A stretch of 64,000 bases of DNA, from assembly GCF_964204645.1 (NCBI RefSeq), contig NC_134033.1, positions 12,588,155-12,652,154 of the forward strand, given 5' to 3'. Source of the DNA: Tubulanus polymorphus (taxonomy: Eukaryota; Nemertea; Palaeonemertea; Tubulaniformes; Tubulanidae). Within the stretch, counting starts at the first letter, position 1, and the number at the start of each line of letters is the position of its first letter. The translations under genes and the position numbers were made by a program. Of this stretch, positions 14,101-24,351 are shown piece by piece. A model generated the notes under the pieces. It saw only the letters and a list, made by a program, of their open reading frames with translations, was not told the origin of the DNA and did not search any database.

Positions 14101-16013
14101 AAATCACCTCTGGTGGGGAGATAGACATAACAGAGTCCGATAGACGGCGCTATGGTGGCTTCGGAGAAAGTAGCACTGACGCCGATATTGCTTCCTCAAC
14201 GACGACCGTGACTACGAAAAGAATGTATGGCCTGGATGACAACGACAATGATGGCGATAAAGAGGGATATTCGGAAACGATAACTGAAACGCGCTACGGA
14301 ATAGAACAATCCGAAGTACCGAGTGAGGTTGTCGACGATGATAGATGGCGCAGTGATAGTGGCTGGCGTGATCGTAGAACGATCACTGAAACGTGGAAGA
14401 CAGAAGAGGGTGATGGTTCCAGACCGGACGACCTAGTAGCCAAAGATGCGGGAGATGATGAAAAATGGAAAACCGATAGAGGCTGGAGTGATACGCGCAC
14501 AGTCACAGAACGATGGAAAACAGGAACTGGTGATGATAGTGGTGATGGTGGTGTTGATGAGAGGAAGGAGGGTGGTGACGATGAGAAATGGAGAAGTGAT
14601 GGAGGATGGAGTGACACTCGTACGGTCACGGAGAGATGGAGAACAAGAGAGGCCGGTGATGGTGACGACGCCTCTGGTGGAGGTGCGGATTCCCGACGTG
14701 AGACTCGTCGTCTGGGTAGATCAGACTCGCAGACGGATAGAGATCGCGATGATCACGCCATCACGAAACGTCATTCATTCATAAAAGCCGGATTCGACGG
14801 CGGCGCTCAGCGACTAGAGATCCAAGTTCGAGCGCCCGAAGACAGTGCTTCACTGCAACAAGACTGGGGTGAAGAGAAGATGATTTCGCTCGGTGAACGT
14901 GAAGAAATGGAATTAGCTGAATCAGAACAAGTTTTACAGGTACGCATTTCTATTTGTATGGGCAATGATAAAGTGAACATTCACAATATTTAGCGGGAAG
15001 TCAGGCCGTGGGTTCGAAACCCATACATTACCATAGTGTCCCCGGGCAAGACATTTAACCTTCAGTGCCTCTCCTCACCCAACTATAGAAATTAAACTAT
15101 TCGAATTACTATCATTATCATTAATAACTTTCCTATTTTTCTTCTCTTTTTGAATTAGTCGAAGGGAGAGGTTACGCAAACGTTCTTTGTCGAGGCGGTA
15201 ATCGATCCGAGAAACGACGAAGCCATTTCGTTAGACGACGCTCGAGCGCTCGGCATAATAGACTCCGCTCATGGGCAATACGTGAATATCCAAACTGGGC
15301 GTCGAATCCCGATCCCTCAAGCGATGAGCGAACAGAAAATCATCATTACCTACGAAACGAAAAGCGAAACTGAAGAACCGTCGAAATCGTACGGAATCAT
15401 CAAGATCAAACACTTGCACGCCCGACCGGCGTCGAAATATAAAATACATCACGTGATACACCCGGTCACCAATCGAGTGCTGACGTTATCTGAGGCAACA
15501 GCGCAGAATGTCGTCGACGAAGCTTTGACTACTTATCGAAACCCGAAATCCGGCAACGAGATACCGCTTTCCGAGGCAATCGAGAAAATGAAGGTATTGG
15601 CAGACGAGCAAGACGAAAACGAACAGCCGAAGACGCCGCTTTCTCCCGGGCCGGACTACGAACCGGACAGCGAGAAGACTTACGTGGTAAGCGCTGTCGT
15701 CGATCGGTTACAAAAGCGACGCGTTTCGTTCCGAGAAGCGGCGAATATCGGACTACTGGATCAACTGAACGGAACTTTCAAGGACAACGTAACCGGAGAA
15801 TCGATGTTCATCGGCGACGCCATACATAAGGGTTTCCTGAAAGTTCGCGAACTCGACTCGAAAGAAACGTTGGATATCGATCCTACCAACCACGTCGTCG
15901 TATCGCGGGTTAACATGTTGAAAAAGAAGATTCTCAACCCTTTGAAAGCGATTCGCGCTTTCCGGTCGTCGAGACTGTCGACAACGCACGAAGACGAAGA
16001 ATCTCACGCTTAA
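1058..16013 (+). CDS. Plakin (spectraplakin/plectin-like cytolinker), 3' half of the gene
   Basis: I place nine coding exons at 1058-1120, 2050-2150, 2338-2443, 2567-2729, 2824-2888, 2994-3124, 3541-3805, 4059-14939 and 15159-16013; all phases agree, giving 4209 residues from the first visible exon to the stop. The order is an SH3 domain of the kind embedded in plakin domains (exons 1-2: LKEGE, MTLLDNHDPVQWK, then VYSVPSLLVMIPGP), a Lys/Glu-rich helical rod (exons 3-6), an acidic Ser/Thr linker (exon 7), the giant repeat exon, and plectin repeats. Plakins link actin, microtubules and intermediate filaments at junctions. The N-terminal half, including any actin-binding domain, lies left of the window. 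No EF-hands or GAS2 domain follow, so this end resembles the plectin/epiplakin type or a plectin-repeat isoform of a spectraplakin. Family call firm; orthology open. Confidence 0.9.
4059..14939 (+). CDS. Giant plakin exon encoding DRFGN repeats (3627 residues without a stop)
   Basis: A single open frame of 10,881 bases runs from a TTACAG acceptor to a CAG/GTACGC donor, phase 0 at both ends. After about 260 acidic residues, the protein is built of repeats with the core D-R-F-G-N-[VI]-[VI]-T-T-T followed by R-T-x-x-T-x-Y-G; I count about 44 exact DRFGN and 25-30 RFGQ variants. Modules near 62 residues fill about 5.5-7.9 kb; from 7.9 to 13.95 kb the units are longer and mix 'PETDRFGN', 'ERDRFGN' and 'RFGQTTTRTTRTVSSMYG' modules. 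The last 220 residues hold three Trp-rich repeats. Composition (Thr, Arg, Asp, Glu, Gly; few Leu, Cys or Trp) predicts disorder and many R-x-T phospho-acceptor sites. I know of no named domain with this core. A linker, spring or multivalent scaffold role is inference. Confidence 0.88.
6172..7845 (+). repeat. 558-bp higher-order tandem repeat inside the plakin giant exon (three copies)
   Basis: The block beginning CTTGATAGATTTGGTAATGT recurs at 6291, 6849 and 7407, exactly 558 bp (186 codons) apart. Each copy holds three roughly 62-residue modules in the same order (NKELDRFGN..RKT, TRDLDRFGN..RTT, KDRDRFGN..RTT). The copies differ at few positions, far fewer than neighbouring modules differ from each other, which implies recent unequal exchange or gene conversion. 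The period is a multiple of three, so copy-number changes would keep the frame. Confidence 0.85.
13390..13850 (+). repeat. 231-bp in-frame duplication in the plakin giant exon
   Basis: The segment starting CCGTTACTGAGGAAATTACA at 13390 recurs at 13621, a 231-bp (77-codon) step, with very few differences. Both copies encode a TDRFGNIVTTTRTS module followed by DRFGQTTTTTTRTV. It is a second local expansion, independent of the 558-bp block. Confidence 0.75.
14331..14650 (+). repeat. Three Trp-rich repeats at the end of the plakin giant exon
   Basis: Three units of about 35-40 residues share the pattern D-[DE]-x-W-[KR]-[ST]-D-x-G-W-x-D-x-R-T-[IV]-T-E-[TR]-W-[KR]-T, separated by Gly/Asp-rich spacers. 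They are unlike the DRFGN modules, which almost lack Trp, and sit directly before the plectin-repeat exon. Regular Trp spacing suggests a small folded or ligand-binding element; that is inference. Confidence 0.75.
14998..15085 (+). repeat. SINE fragment in the last plakin intron
   Basis: A tRNA-type B-box (GTGGGTTCGAAACCC) is followed by GTGTCCCCGGGCAAGACATT and a CCTCTCCTCACCC tail. The same tail plan occurs in the copy at about 36.3 kb, so this is a 5'-truncated SINE. Confidence 0.6.
15159..16013 (+). CDS. Terminal plakin exon with about three plectin repeats
   Basis: This exon begins after TTAG and encodes 284 residues to a TAA. Three plectin-type units are visible: VIDPRNDEAISLDDARALGI with YVNIQTGRRIPIPQAM; VIHPVTNRVLTLSEA with NPKSGNEIPLSEAI; and VVDRLQKRRVSFREAANIGL with NVTGESMFIGDAI. 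The pattern (T-x3-[IL]-S-x-x-E-A, then G-x-x-[IL]-x-x-A) is that of the repeats that bind intermediate filaments in plectin, desmoplakin and epiplakin. The tail is short and basic (LKKKILNPLKAIRAFRSSR), then acidic. Codon use is GC-richer than in the repeat exon. Confidence 0.9.
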   Translation, partial: SKGEVTQTFFVEAVIDPRNDEAISLDDARALGIIDSAHGQYVNIQTGRRIPIPQAMSEQKIIITYETKSETEEPSKSYGIIKIKHLHARPASKYKIHHVIHPVTNRVLTLSEATAQNVVDEALTTYRNPKSGNEIPLSEAIEKMKVLADEQDENEQPKTPLSPGPDYEPDSEKTYVVSAVVDRLQKRRVSFREAANIGLLDQLNGTFKDNVTGESMFIGDAIHKGFLKVRELDSKETLDIDPTNHVVVSRVNMLKKKILNPLKAIRAFRSSRLSTTHEDEESHA

Positions 16014-18105
16014 TGAATAAGGAAAAAAATACTTTGTAAATTAAAAAGTTTATGATTAAGTTGGGGAATATGAATCTCGACACTTACTTGGGCTTAATGT
16101 CTACTACATCGGTTACTGTTTCTGCATCAGACCCCATACCCCTCCTTTATATCATTTTAAATAACGGCCAGGTCGAATGATCAGCAGGTCCAATTTTCTT
16201 TTAATCTATTACGGTAAATTAATGTTCAATGACCACTGACGATTGAATACTTAACCGTTTTATCTGCCCCACGGCGCTTGCGTGGTTATCCAGTGACCGG
16301 CCGTGGCTTCGACAGTAGCCTCTACTAGATTGCATGTATTTATATTTTTTCCTGAGCAGTCACAATTTTATGCACAATAGTTATTCCCAAGTAATTAAAA
16401 GAAACATGTAATTTCCGATTGCTTTTGTCACTACGTACACTCACTGCCTTATTAATTAGACTTCTTGTCATTAATCTCAATTTTGATGGATTCACCCCCT
16501 GTGAATTCTACAAACCATCATTTAGCCCTATTAATGCGATAAATGCATATTATACATTTATAAAGATTAGAAATCTAGGAACAAATAGATTTTCCCTCGA
16601 ACTATCAGAGTGCCAAATTCAAGTCTTTGAAATAGTGTATATTTACTGCTATGAATATTATTCATAATATACTCGTGCCAAATTTAATCCGAATGTGCTA
16701 AAATAACATATACGAATCGTTCACAATTTGTGAATCGTAATAGCCTTAAGCTGCTTGACTTAACAAGTTTATTCTCTTTTAAATCTATTACATTCAAAAA
16801 TGTGTTAATAACGTGATTTAATTCGGCGTCACTGTGTATCAGTGTCAAATCGAAGTCGATTATTTCAATGTACTGTGCTAAGTATCGCAATGCAACGCTT
16901 GAAATGCGTCCTTTAAACGATAGACATTGATTTTGATCAACATTTCTGAAAGTTAAACAGAGATCGGTGTATTTTCACTGGGACGATTGGGAAATTGCAC
17001 CGAATTCAGGGAATACGGAATCACCCACCGTGCTTGTGTTACGATCGTTTTGTTTTCTTTTTGTAAATAGATATTTCGAGTCGAATACGTAGATATTAAT
17101 TGATAGACGTTAAGTTTTATTTAGAAACGCGAATTTTTTTGCTTTAAAATCTGTTCGATCGTAAGAAATGTTTTCTTTGTTTCATATGATTCAAAATCAT
17201 TATAGAATATAAATCACTATGCAAACTGTATTTGTGTATTGTAAGACACATGTATAATCATTTTTTAAACTTGTTGGTATTTTGCGCTGTTCAGCTTATG
17301 AATAAAATGCGTTGTATAGAAGAATATGGAGGTTATTATTTCTCCTTTGTTAGTATTTCACCCCGCTATATCGGAGTACTCATTCTGACCTCAATGTACT
17401 CAGGTTCTTGTATTTCGATGCCCCAAACGGGCACAGATAGATCAGTTGCACAATTATGACCTGGGTCCAACGCGATATTAGCGTTTTAATAAGCAGAGAA
17501 TGAAGACTACTTTGGATCCAAGTCACACGACTCCATGCAGACGTGCCACTTCTATCATACGAATGAAGCAAATCTTTGTTTACCAGTGACATCCTTCTCG
17601 TTCTTTATAACTTCATTAATTCTTGGCAGTCCTCAACAAAATACCACAGGAAACAACAAGATCAAGAATGTATTCATTTATCACATGTATTGAATATACT
17701 TCATATTCATATTTTATTTCACATATCTGAAAAAATACTTGATTTTGGGAAGGGTTTTTATCACAGAGCTTATGTTGATTGTTTACCGAGGTTGTGGACA
17801 GTTATTAATGCGATAAAAAAAACTTAACAGGCTCCCTTACTAACGTCCCTTTGTGAAAACAATACGCCTCATGGACGGTTCCAAATTTCCCCAGGGTTAC
17901 ACCATGGATTCTTAAACAAATTCGTTTTCAGGGTCCATATAGTTAGATTTAGTGCCAAGTCAATATATATATATAGGGCTAGGATGTGTATTGCGGCATA
18001 ACCAAACTTCCACAGTTCTGATGTCCGATTCTTAGTCAAATTTGAATCGAACACTATGTGACCAGATCTTGGTGGACTTCGTTAAGGAGTTCTGTGACTT
18101 TGTTT
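16014..18105. other. Plakin 3' UTR and the spacer to BOK
   Basis: AT-rich sequence follows the plakin stop. An AATAAA at 17301 is a plausible polyadenylation signal. BOK ends on the other strand at 18106, so the two genes converge. The open frames here are short and low-complexity; I see no further gene. Confidence 0.55.
17301..17306 (+). promoter_or_regulatory. Candidate polyadenylation signal of the plakin gene
   Basis: AATAAA lies about 1.3 kb after the plakin stop, in AT-rich DNA. It fits a long 3' UTR; transcript data would be needed to confirm that it is used. Confidence 0.35.
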
Positions 18106-19658
18106 TCATAGTTTAACTGTGGCTAGTAAAGTCGCTATGAACCCGATCATGGCTCCGATTCCGCTGATAATCCATAACATACTCGTATCCGTATTACTTT
18201 TAAAGCTGTTCACGATATCTTCCTGAAATGAGGGTAGAAGAAAGAAATAAGCCATTTATCAAACGAAAATAAAGTGTCGATAATTGATTTTTCTAAATAA
18301 ACTCTGCTTCCACTAACAGGTGAATGATGGTTCAAAGTTAAAAAAGAAAATATCAATAGATTCTTGACAATTAAAGTGACTTCCTTTCTTTGATCAACAA
18401 GTCGACAAGCTGCCAAGTCCTCCTCCCAATCCGTGGAAAACTTCCCAGATTGTCCCCATTATATCCAACGTTACTTTGCAATAATTTCAGTATACATGAA
18501 TACTGCACAGGACAAACAATATATCCTAGCAGAAATAACTTACCCATCCGCCTTGAATGGAGATCCAATTGGCTAAATTTCTATTTACGAATACTCCGAA
18601 ATGTTCTATCAGTTTGTGAACGTATTCAGGGTGACCTTGTTGCACGCAGTCGACAGCTATGCCACCTATTAGCGCGAACAAAGCGACGATTTTACCCCAG
18701 TGAATTTCGCCTTTCATCATGTATTCGCCGATCGATACGAACGTCTTTCTCACTATCTCCTCGTTGCTCATCGTAACGTTGATTTGACGCGAAATGCTTC
18801 GGTAAAGTTCGGGATAGATTCGCTCGAGTTCGGAGCCGATCAGCTGCACTTGATTCGAAACGGCCGAACATTCGTGAACTTCCGGCGCCGGTGGCAGTTT
18901 ACTGCTGTAATATAAACCGGAACGTTTAATCCGATTCAGGATGTAATCCCGGACTAGCTGTTTCGATTCTTCGGTTATCTGGTCCAAATCGGGAGTATCG
19001 ACACTGCTCAGATTTAAACCTGCAAAATACAAAAATCAGCATCCGTACGTGAAAATATGGTATCGCCTTTTCGGTCATACATCATGAATCGTAACCCCTT
19101 TTGCTATCACATTTCTTCTTATTGGGTTAACGCAAAAATCAAACGTTCAAAACAAATTGTAAAGAAACAAACCACTGACAAACTTGTAATTTCACCGGAA
19201 ATATTTTTTTCAATGCCAAAATTAAGTCTCTAAAACCATTTTTAAAACTTCACCACACAACCTGCAGGATAGTATTTAAACGGTCATCATAAAGCGGGGG
19301 GGGGGGGCACTTTTTGAAAGGGTCATAACCTAAGCGTATTCTTTGTACGATTGCCTTTGAAAATAGTTCCGACCCTTTATGAAACGACAATATACTTAAA
19401 AATACTCGACTACAGATATATAGTCTTGTCACCCCGGAAACTGTCGGTAGTCTCCGTATTGGTATTTGTACCTGTTATCACCGTCTGCGATAATTTTCGA
19501 GAGAGACGTTTTACGTTCGTCCTAGTTCGGGAATACGACGGAACCATGTCGGCAAGACTCGGCACTCTCCGCAAACGGATCGGTTTCAGCACGGCTATCG
19601 TCTCAACTGACTTGAATACGTCATCTTCGTTATCATCATAGATACGGTTTGCCGCCAT
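18106..19658 (-). CDS. BOK: BOK-type pro-apoptotic Bcl-2 family protein
   Basis: Three exons, read on the minus strand as 19658-19433, 19019-18544 and 18222-18106, join in phase to 272 residues. A basic, Ser/Thr-rich N-terminus of about 80 residues precedes the Bcl-2 fold. BH3 lies near 133-147 (VQLIGSELERIYPELYRSIS), BH1 near 181-198 (IHWGKIVALFALIGGIAVDC), BH2 near 227-240 (WISIQGGW), and a hydrophobic tail anchor near 250-270. The AVDC and GGW contexts and the exon plan match BOK, which acts at ER and mitochondrial membranes in apoptosis. The usual GDE of BH3 is GSE here. I chose the Met at 19658 (AATGG context); an in-frame Met at 19700 would add 14 residues. Bax/Bak-type paralogues are the alternative, less likely. 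Confidence 0.9.
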
Positions 19659-20148
19659 TATTTTATCCGTATTGAGATTGAGTATGTATTTAAATTCCAA
19701 TTACCAAAAGAAATATCTAGTTTTATATCTGAACATCTGTTCTTTTTCCAACAGATACTGAATGCAACGAGTTTTCAATTGTCAAATATCAATATCCACA
19801 ATACAGCAAAATCAGGTCCTTCCGAAGAGTTTCCACGCAATAATTCAAACGATATATATTTCCATGGAAGTATGAACTAACGATATTTCCAATTTACATA
19901 TTATATCCCCAAAGCCTGGCACTTTAATACTGGAGTCCTTTAAGCATTGACTGGTTTAGCTTATATATACGTATTTAGACTGTACATATATTATTTATAC
20001 ATATTCTATGCTTACGCGGAGCCTAGCTACAAAAACACTGACACGCGAAAATATTCGTCAAATTATCTACGCATAATTACATAGTATATGTCGATGAAAG
20101 AATTGAGAGAACGGCTGTAAATTACACATAAGTTCCACCAATTAGCAA

Positions 20149-20361
20149 TTATGCCTTAATCAGATACGCCGATGAGTATTTAAGGTCGAATTCTCGAATA
20201 TAAATACCGCAGACTTTAAATACTAGTAAAAATACAATCCGGTTTTCGTTGTTCGTATCGCGACGCGATAAATAACAGATCAGTCCTATAGCGGCAGGTG
20301 CTAGTCCGGGCACCGGTTTTGATATGAATATTTCTCTGAAATTACGGCGATAGAAATTCAT
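20149..20361 (-). CDS. Possible small membrane-type protein, 70 residues, unrecognised
   Basis: A complete frame starts ATGAATTTCTATCGC and ends TAA. It has a basic N-terminus, two moderately hydrophobic stretches (PGLAPAAIGLICYL; RIVFLLVFKVCGIYI) and a charged C-terminus, the look of a small mitochondrial or ER protein. I do not recognise the family, and the length is within chance for this AT-rich DNA. Confidence 0.2.
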   Translation of the reverse strand: MNFYRRNFREIFISKPVPGLAPAAIGLICYLSRRDTNNENRIVFLLVFKVCGIYIREFDLKYSSAYLIKA

Positions 20362-21158
20362 TTCAATGTCGATAATGTCGAAGCGTTTGTTTATTACTCG
20401 CGCGCCAGGGCTTGTTTTGAAGCAGTACTGGTGTCGCTACACCGCGGTGAAAAAGGCAAATGTCCTAACGAAACTGTTACTAAAGCCACATGCGCACTCG
20501 CTAGTTAGTCCGGTACCTTAGCCAGTACCTGAGACGTACCCGAACGCACGGCCGCTACGCGTTCACACAAGTTTTGGTCGTTCTTGGTTTCAAACGAAAC
20601 GACTGTCCGATTCAACCTGCTGTGTTGTTGCAGGTTCTCTCGAACCGATGCATCCGCTATAATGGATCCAGCAGTTTCGCAGTACTTTTTCTAGATTCAA
20701 GCGTCGATCGACAAACCCAAGCCCGACCGGGTTCCAAATAGGTTCCACAGTGCATTAACGAACGAAGATATTGAGAAACGATGTTACGAATTATTGAAAA
20801 TAATCCGAATTTGATAACATGAAGTCGAATCTTCAACCAGCAACAACACAAGAACAACATCCCGGAGCTCATGGGTTTTAAAACTGCGTAAAAATGAGAA
20901 GCAACTATCGAAGTATGAACTATTGCTTTCAATCAAACCGCTATCTGTGGTAGTTTTCTGGTGTATTTACCTGTCGACTGCTTGCGAATTCCTTTCGTAT
21001 TCCAAAGAAAAACGCGTGACTGCGCCATATTTCTAAGTCACTGTATGTTATAGCAACCTGTAATGCAAACGTCTCCCAATCCATTAGTGTTGATGATGTT
21101 GACTGCGTGTTTATCATTACTATACGACCATTAAACGTTAACTACCAAGAGACGCTAA

Positions 21159-21335
21159 TTACCCGAAAAGTTCATTGGTGAGGTCAAAATTTCCGCAGCT
21201 GACGATGATTGCGAGATTATCCACGACGCATTGATGGCCATAGCGGATATGACGCGTGAAAGCTGCAGAACGGAACGGAGGAGGGCTGCATATACGGGGA
21301 TCTCAGTGCACAACACCGTGAAGTAAACCGCGCCG
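21159..21335 (+). CDS. Possible terminal exon of an unknown plus-strand gene
   Basis: The frame is open from 21159 and ends at TAA after about 58 codons. Its composition is protein-like, with many charged residues (ISAADDDCEIIHDALMAIAD, then TRESCRTERRRAAY). AG dinucleotides just upstream (GAAAAG, GTGAG) could serve as acceptors. GC content is locally raised. No partner exon was confirmed: a short segment near 20.85 kb looks splice-like but its phase does not fit. Confidence 0.25.
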
Positions 21336-22185
21336 CCATCAGACGCAATTACAGCAGCAGAAATTGAAATGAAATTGTATACTACACCGCGTATTAAAAC
21401 GGTAAAAGGTATATAGGACCACATATACATGGCTATTGATCCTGAAAACTTCAAAAATGTAGATTAAAATTTGTAAGAATTACGAACTTTTGAATGAGAT
21501 GAGCAATAATTCAAGTTGAATTATCGGGAAGACGATATCAATGTTTATAACTTCACCAGTGCGCATTGTTGCATTAACTTAACAAATGAGTGATATCGTA
21601 AAAAAGTTTATTATCAGCCGAGTTCATCGATATTTTTACTTTGTTTCTATCTTAATCAAATCCAGAGATATGAACGAAATAAAAAAATTAAACAGGAGAA
21701 AAATAGGGACAAAAAATTCAACAATGCGGACCCGGCGGGTACCCGAAAAATTGGCGCCTGGAAACTGTAAAAAGGCTTATTCGCTCGATTCAGTGAGCTA
21801 GACTTTCGATATATCAGAACGTACGTAGTTCAAGGGCCTTGAATTTAATTCGGTGTGAATCAGTGTGCACCAGTTTTGTGTGATCTGTTTACAGTTGTAC
21901 AATCGGTGACACTCTGGATCTAGGTCCATTATGTCGGTTTCAGTTGACCCATGACTCATAAATCCATTATATCATCCACTATATAGTACTATGCCGTTCA
22001 TATAAATGTTCTTTCTAATTGCTTTTCGTTGATTCCTTCTCTTTTTTATTTTCATATCATTGACAGTAACTTGATTATGGCGAAACTTAAACCTATCCAC
22101 GAAACGCCTCGTCAGATGTAAATTTTTGAACAAAAGTGATTTCATCCACAACGAATGACCGATCACGCTATTACATGTTACGTAC

Positions 22186-23046
22186 CTTTATAAGTGGCTA
22201 AAATGCATTTCTTCCAAACAAACCGAGCGATTTTTTCGCTACGTCTTTGAAAATGGTCGGCATAGTCGAGTTTGACGTATTTCTTCTTTTCCGCTTCCCT
22301 GAGAACTTCCAGAAACGCCGGTGCCCGAGACACCCTGCGCGTTCGCCCGAGATCCATTGATCGAAATTCGTACTTTTTCCTGTCAACGAAAGGAAATACG
22401 AAATCTAAATACATTTCAAAGCTCAAATTCTTTCGAAGCGTTAATAAACTTCTATGGATACAACCGTTAACCCGTTTTATGGCTCAGATATCTTTAGTAA
22501 TCCATACAAACCGCAAATGTCATAAAAATCAGAACAACGCCAATGAGTCAATGAGAAATGCCGTCTGTTTTGAGTTGTTTCACAATAATGTTCTAATCCC
22601 CGAAACTTAATAATGATATTTGGAGAATTGTAGCCAAAAACGCAACCTGGCATGTCGGGAGAAGTACGAACGCCCTTGTGAAATGTGACATTCGATATAT
22701 CATACACGTACATTGGATCGGGAATCAATAACAGAGCTGGATCGATCTCGGTTTGTATTTCAAGAGATCGTGCGAAACGGGATCACAAGCGGCACGTGAT
22801 GACAACAACAGGCGTTCGATACAAATAACGCTACAATAAACCCAGATTTGTAGCCAATTGCGATCAATTCGAAGATTTACAAATCTATTTATCTATCGAT
22901 GACATAAAGAAAACTAGATTTAATATTCACGTTATACGTGTATATATTCAAGTAACGTACCTGGCGAATACCTCTAAAAGATGTGTACCGTTTATATGTA
23001 TTCGAAGTCCCGTAATGCTATCGTTTGGTATGCGACGTTTTTGCAT
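22186..23046 (-). CDS. Two phase-matched exons of an uncharacterised gene
   Basis: The first exon is 23046-22961 (ATGCAAAAACGTCGC to GCCAG/GTACGT, phase 2); the second is 22379-22186 (GTTGACAG acceptor, AAAG/GTACGT donor, ending in phase 1). Joined, they give about 93 residues starting MQKRRIPNDSITGLRIHING, then a basic helical stretch (FLEVLREAEKKKYVKLDYAD) and SEKIARFVWKKC, which faintly resembles an IQ motif. Both donors are strong and the phases agree, so I believe this is coding. The next exon, at lower coordinates, was not found, and I do not recognise the protein. Confidence 0.45.
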
Positions 23047-24351
23047 AGATATGAGGAGAATATGGTGATAGTACACGCTAGATAGATATGTTTGATCAGT
23101 GCCGTATGACATGTGACCCCATTTGACGAACACTTGTCATTTTTCGCGCCATTTGACTACATAGGACAGTTACTCGTGAGAACTGTTACTCGTGGTAACA
23201 GGTTGGTATTGTAGGTCTATGTCGCGAAGTAACACGTGGATCTATACCCGCATTATGAGACTGGTGTTCTAATGAGCCTGGTTCTAATTGAAGAGAGAGG
23301 CGCTGAGAGGCGCTAACAAATAGAAGTTTTGCTTAAATCTAATTAGATCAACATATAGTTAGGAACAATTTCAATATCGCTGTTGTTTAAGTGATTTTTA
23401 ACACTAGCGAAATTCAAAGTTCTACTTTCTGGAGTTCCATTCTCGATAATCATCTCAAACCATAGGACCAACCAGCAGTTGACCCCTGTACCGTGGCAAA
23501 CCAACCAAAAATGGAGATATCCTTCCTAGGACCGACACGGATAGCTCGAAGTGTTAGTTCCAATCCTGATCCCCGCTGTCACAGATTGGGGAAGTCAAAA
23601 TATAAATCCTAAGATCGCTACGTGTTTCTGTTAGTCCCTGCTGGTGACAGATTGCGATCAGATTCGCGTGTCAACACAAATCGATATATCTGTGTATCAT
23701 AAATTGAACAGATTTTTTTATCTTGGTAGATCGACTGAGCGTATATCTAAGGCGGAATGAATAGCTCGCACGTTTTGTCTTTAATATCTGAACGAGAAGC
23801 TTGAAAATGATTCAAAAATACGTATTTTGATACGAATGAGGCTGAAGTGTTCCGGTAATGCTTTAGACAAGTTTTAATTACTTAAACAATCTGTAAAAGT
23901 ATGGCAAATATGGCATGTATATACGCAGATACGCGGTTTCTAGATTCCCGTGCGATTTTCTTTGAAAGAGCGACTAACGTGTATTCATTTTCCCTCCTTA
24001 TTGAACGCGCAACACTATTGAGCGTTGAGGTTATTTCAACATTTGGTTTTGTTGTTTCGATATTTGCCACAGCCTGCGCTCGAATATTGCATTGCGACCA
24101 TAACGCCATATGTCGCCCGCCAGACGATACGCGCGCGTTGGTTTCCCATTTCCTCACAAATCAAAAACTGTTTTCAATCACGCCCGTGCGGTGTATGTTT
24201 GTGCACAAACTACGCACTAGGAACTAGACGGAAATATCTCGTCAAAACAACGGGACTTTACTTTAAACCTCTACAACAAAGAAAGAAATAGGAATTGTAT
24301 AACTGGTCTGTATCTTTGCAAAATACGACGAAAGAGGGATTTGTTGAAAAC
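23047..24351. other. Spacer before the LicD-family gene
   Basis: This is AT-rich DNA with no recognisable coding sequence. It probably holds the divergent promoters of the minus-strand gene below 23.05 kb and the LicD-type gene above 24.35 kb. A plus-strand frame at 23901-24227 has no protein-like features. Confidence 0.4.

Larger units (their letters stand above)
19659..22185. other. Spacer upstream of BOK with weak coding candidates
   Basis: The stretch around 20.4-20.7 kb is GC-richer and could hold a promoter or first exon, but I see no firm gene. Two short frames are listed separately: 20149-20361 minus and 21159-21335 plus. The rest is AT-rich without recognisable protein similarity. 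Confidence 0.4.

Noticed and set aside
23901-24291. Two overlapping plus frames upstream of the LicD-type gene
   Set aside because: The translations show no domain or composition bias typical of coding sequence, and neither is in frame with the LicD-type start.
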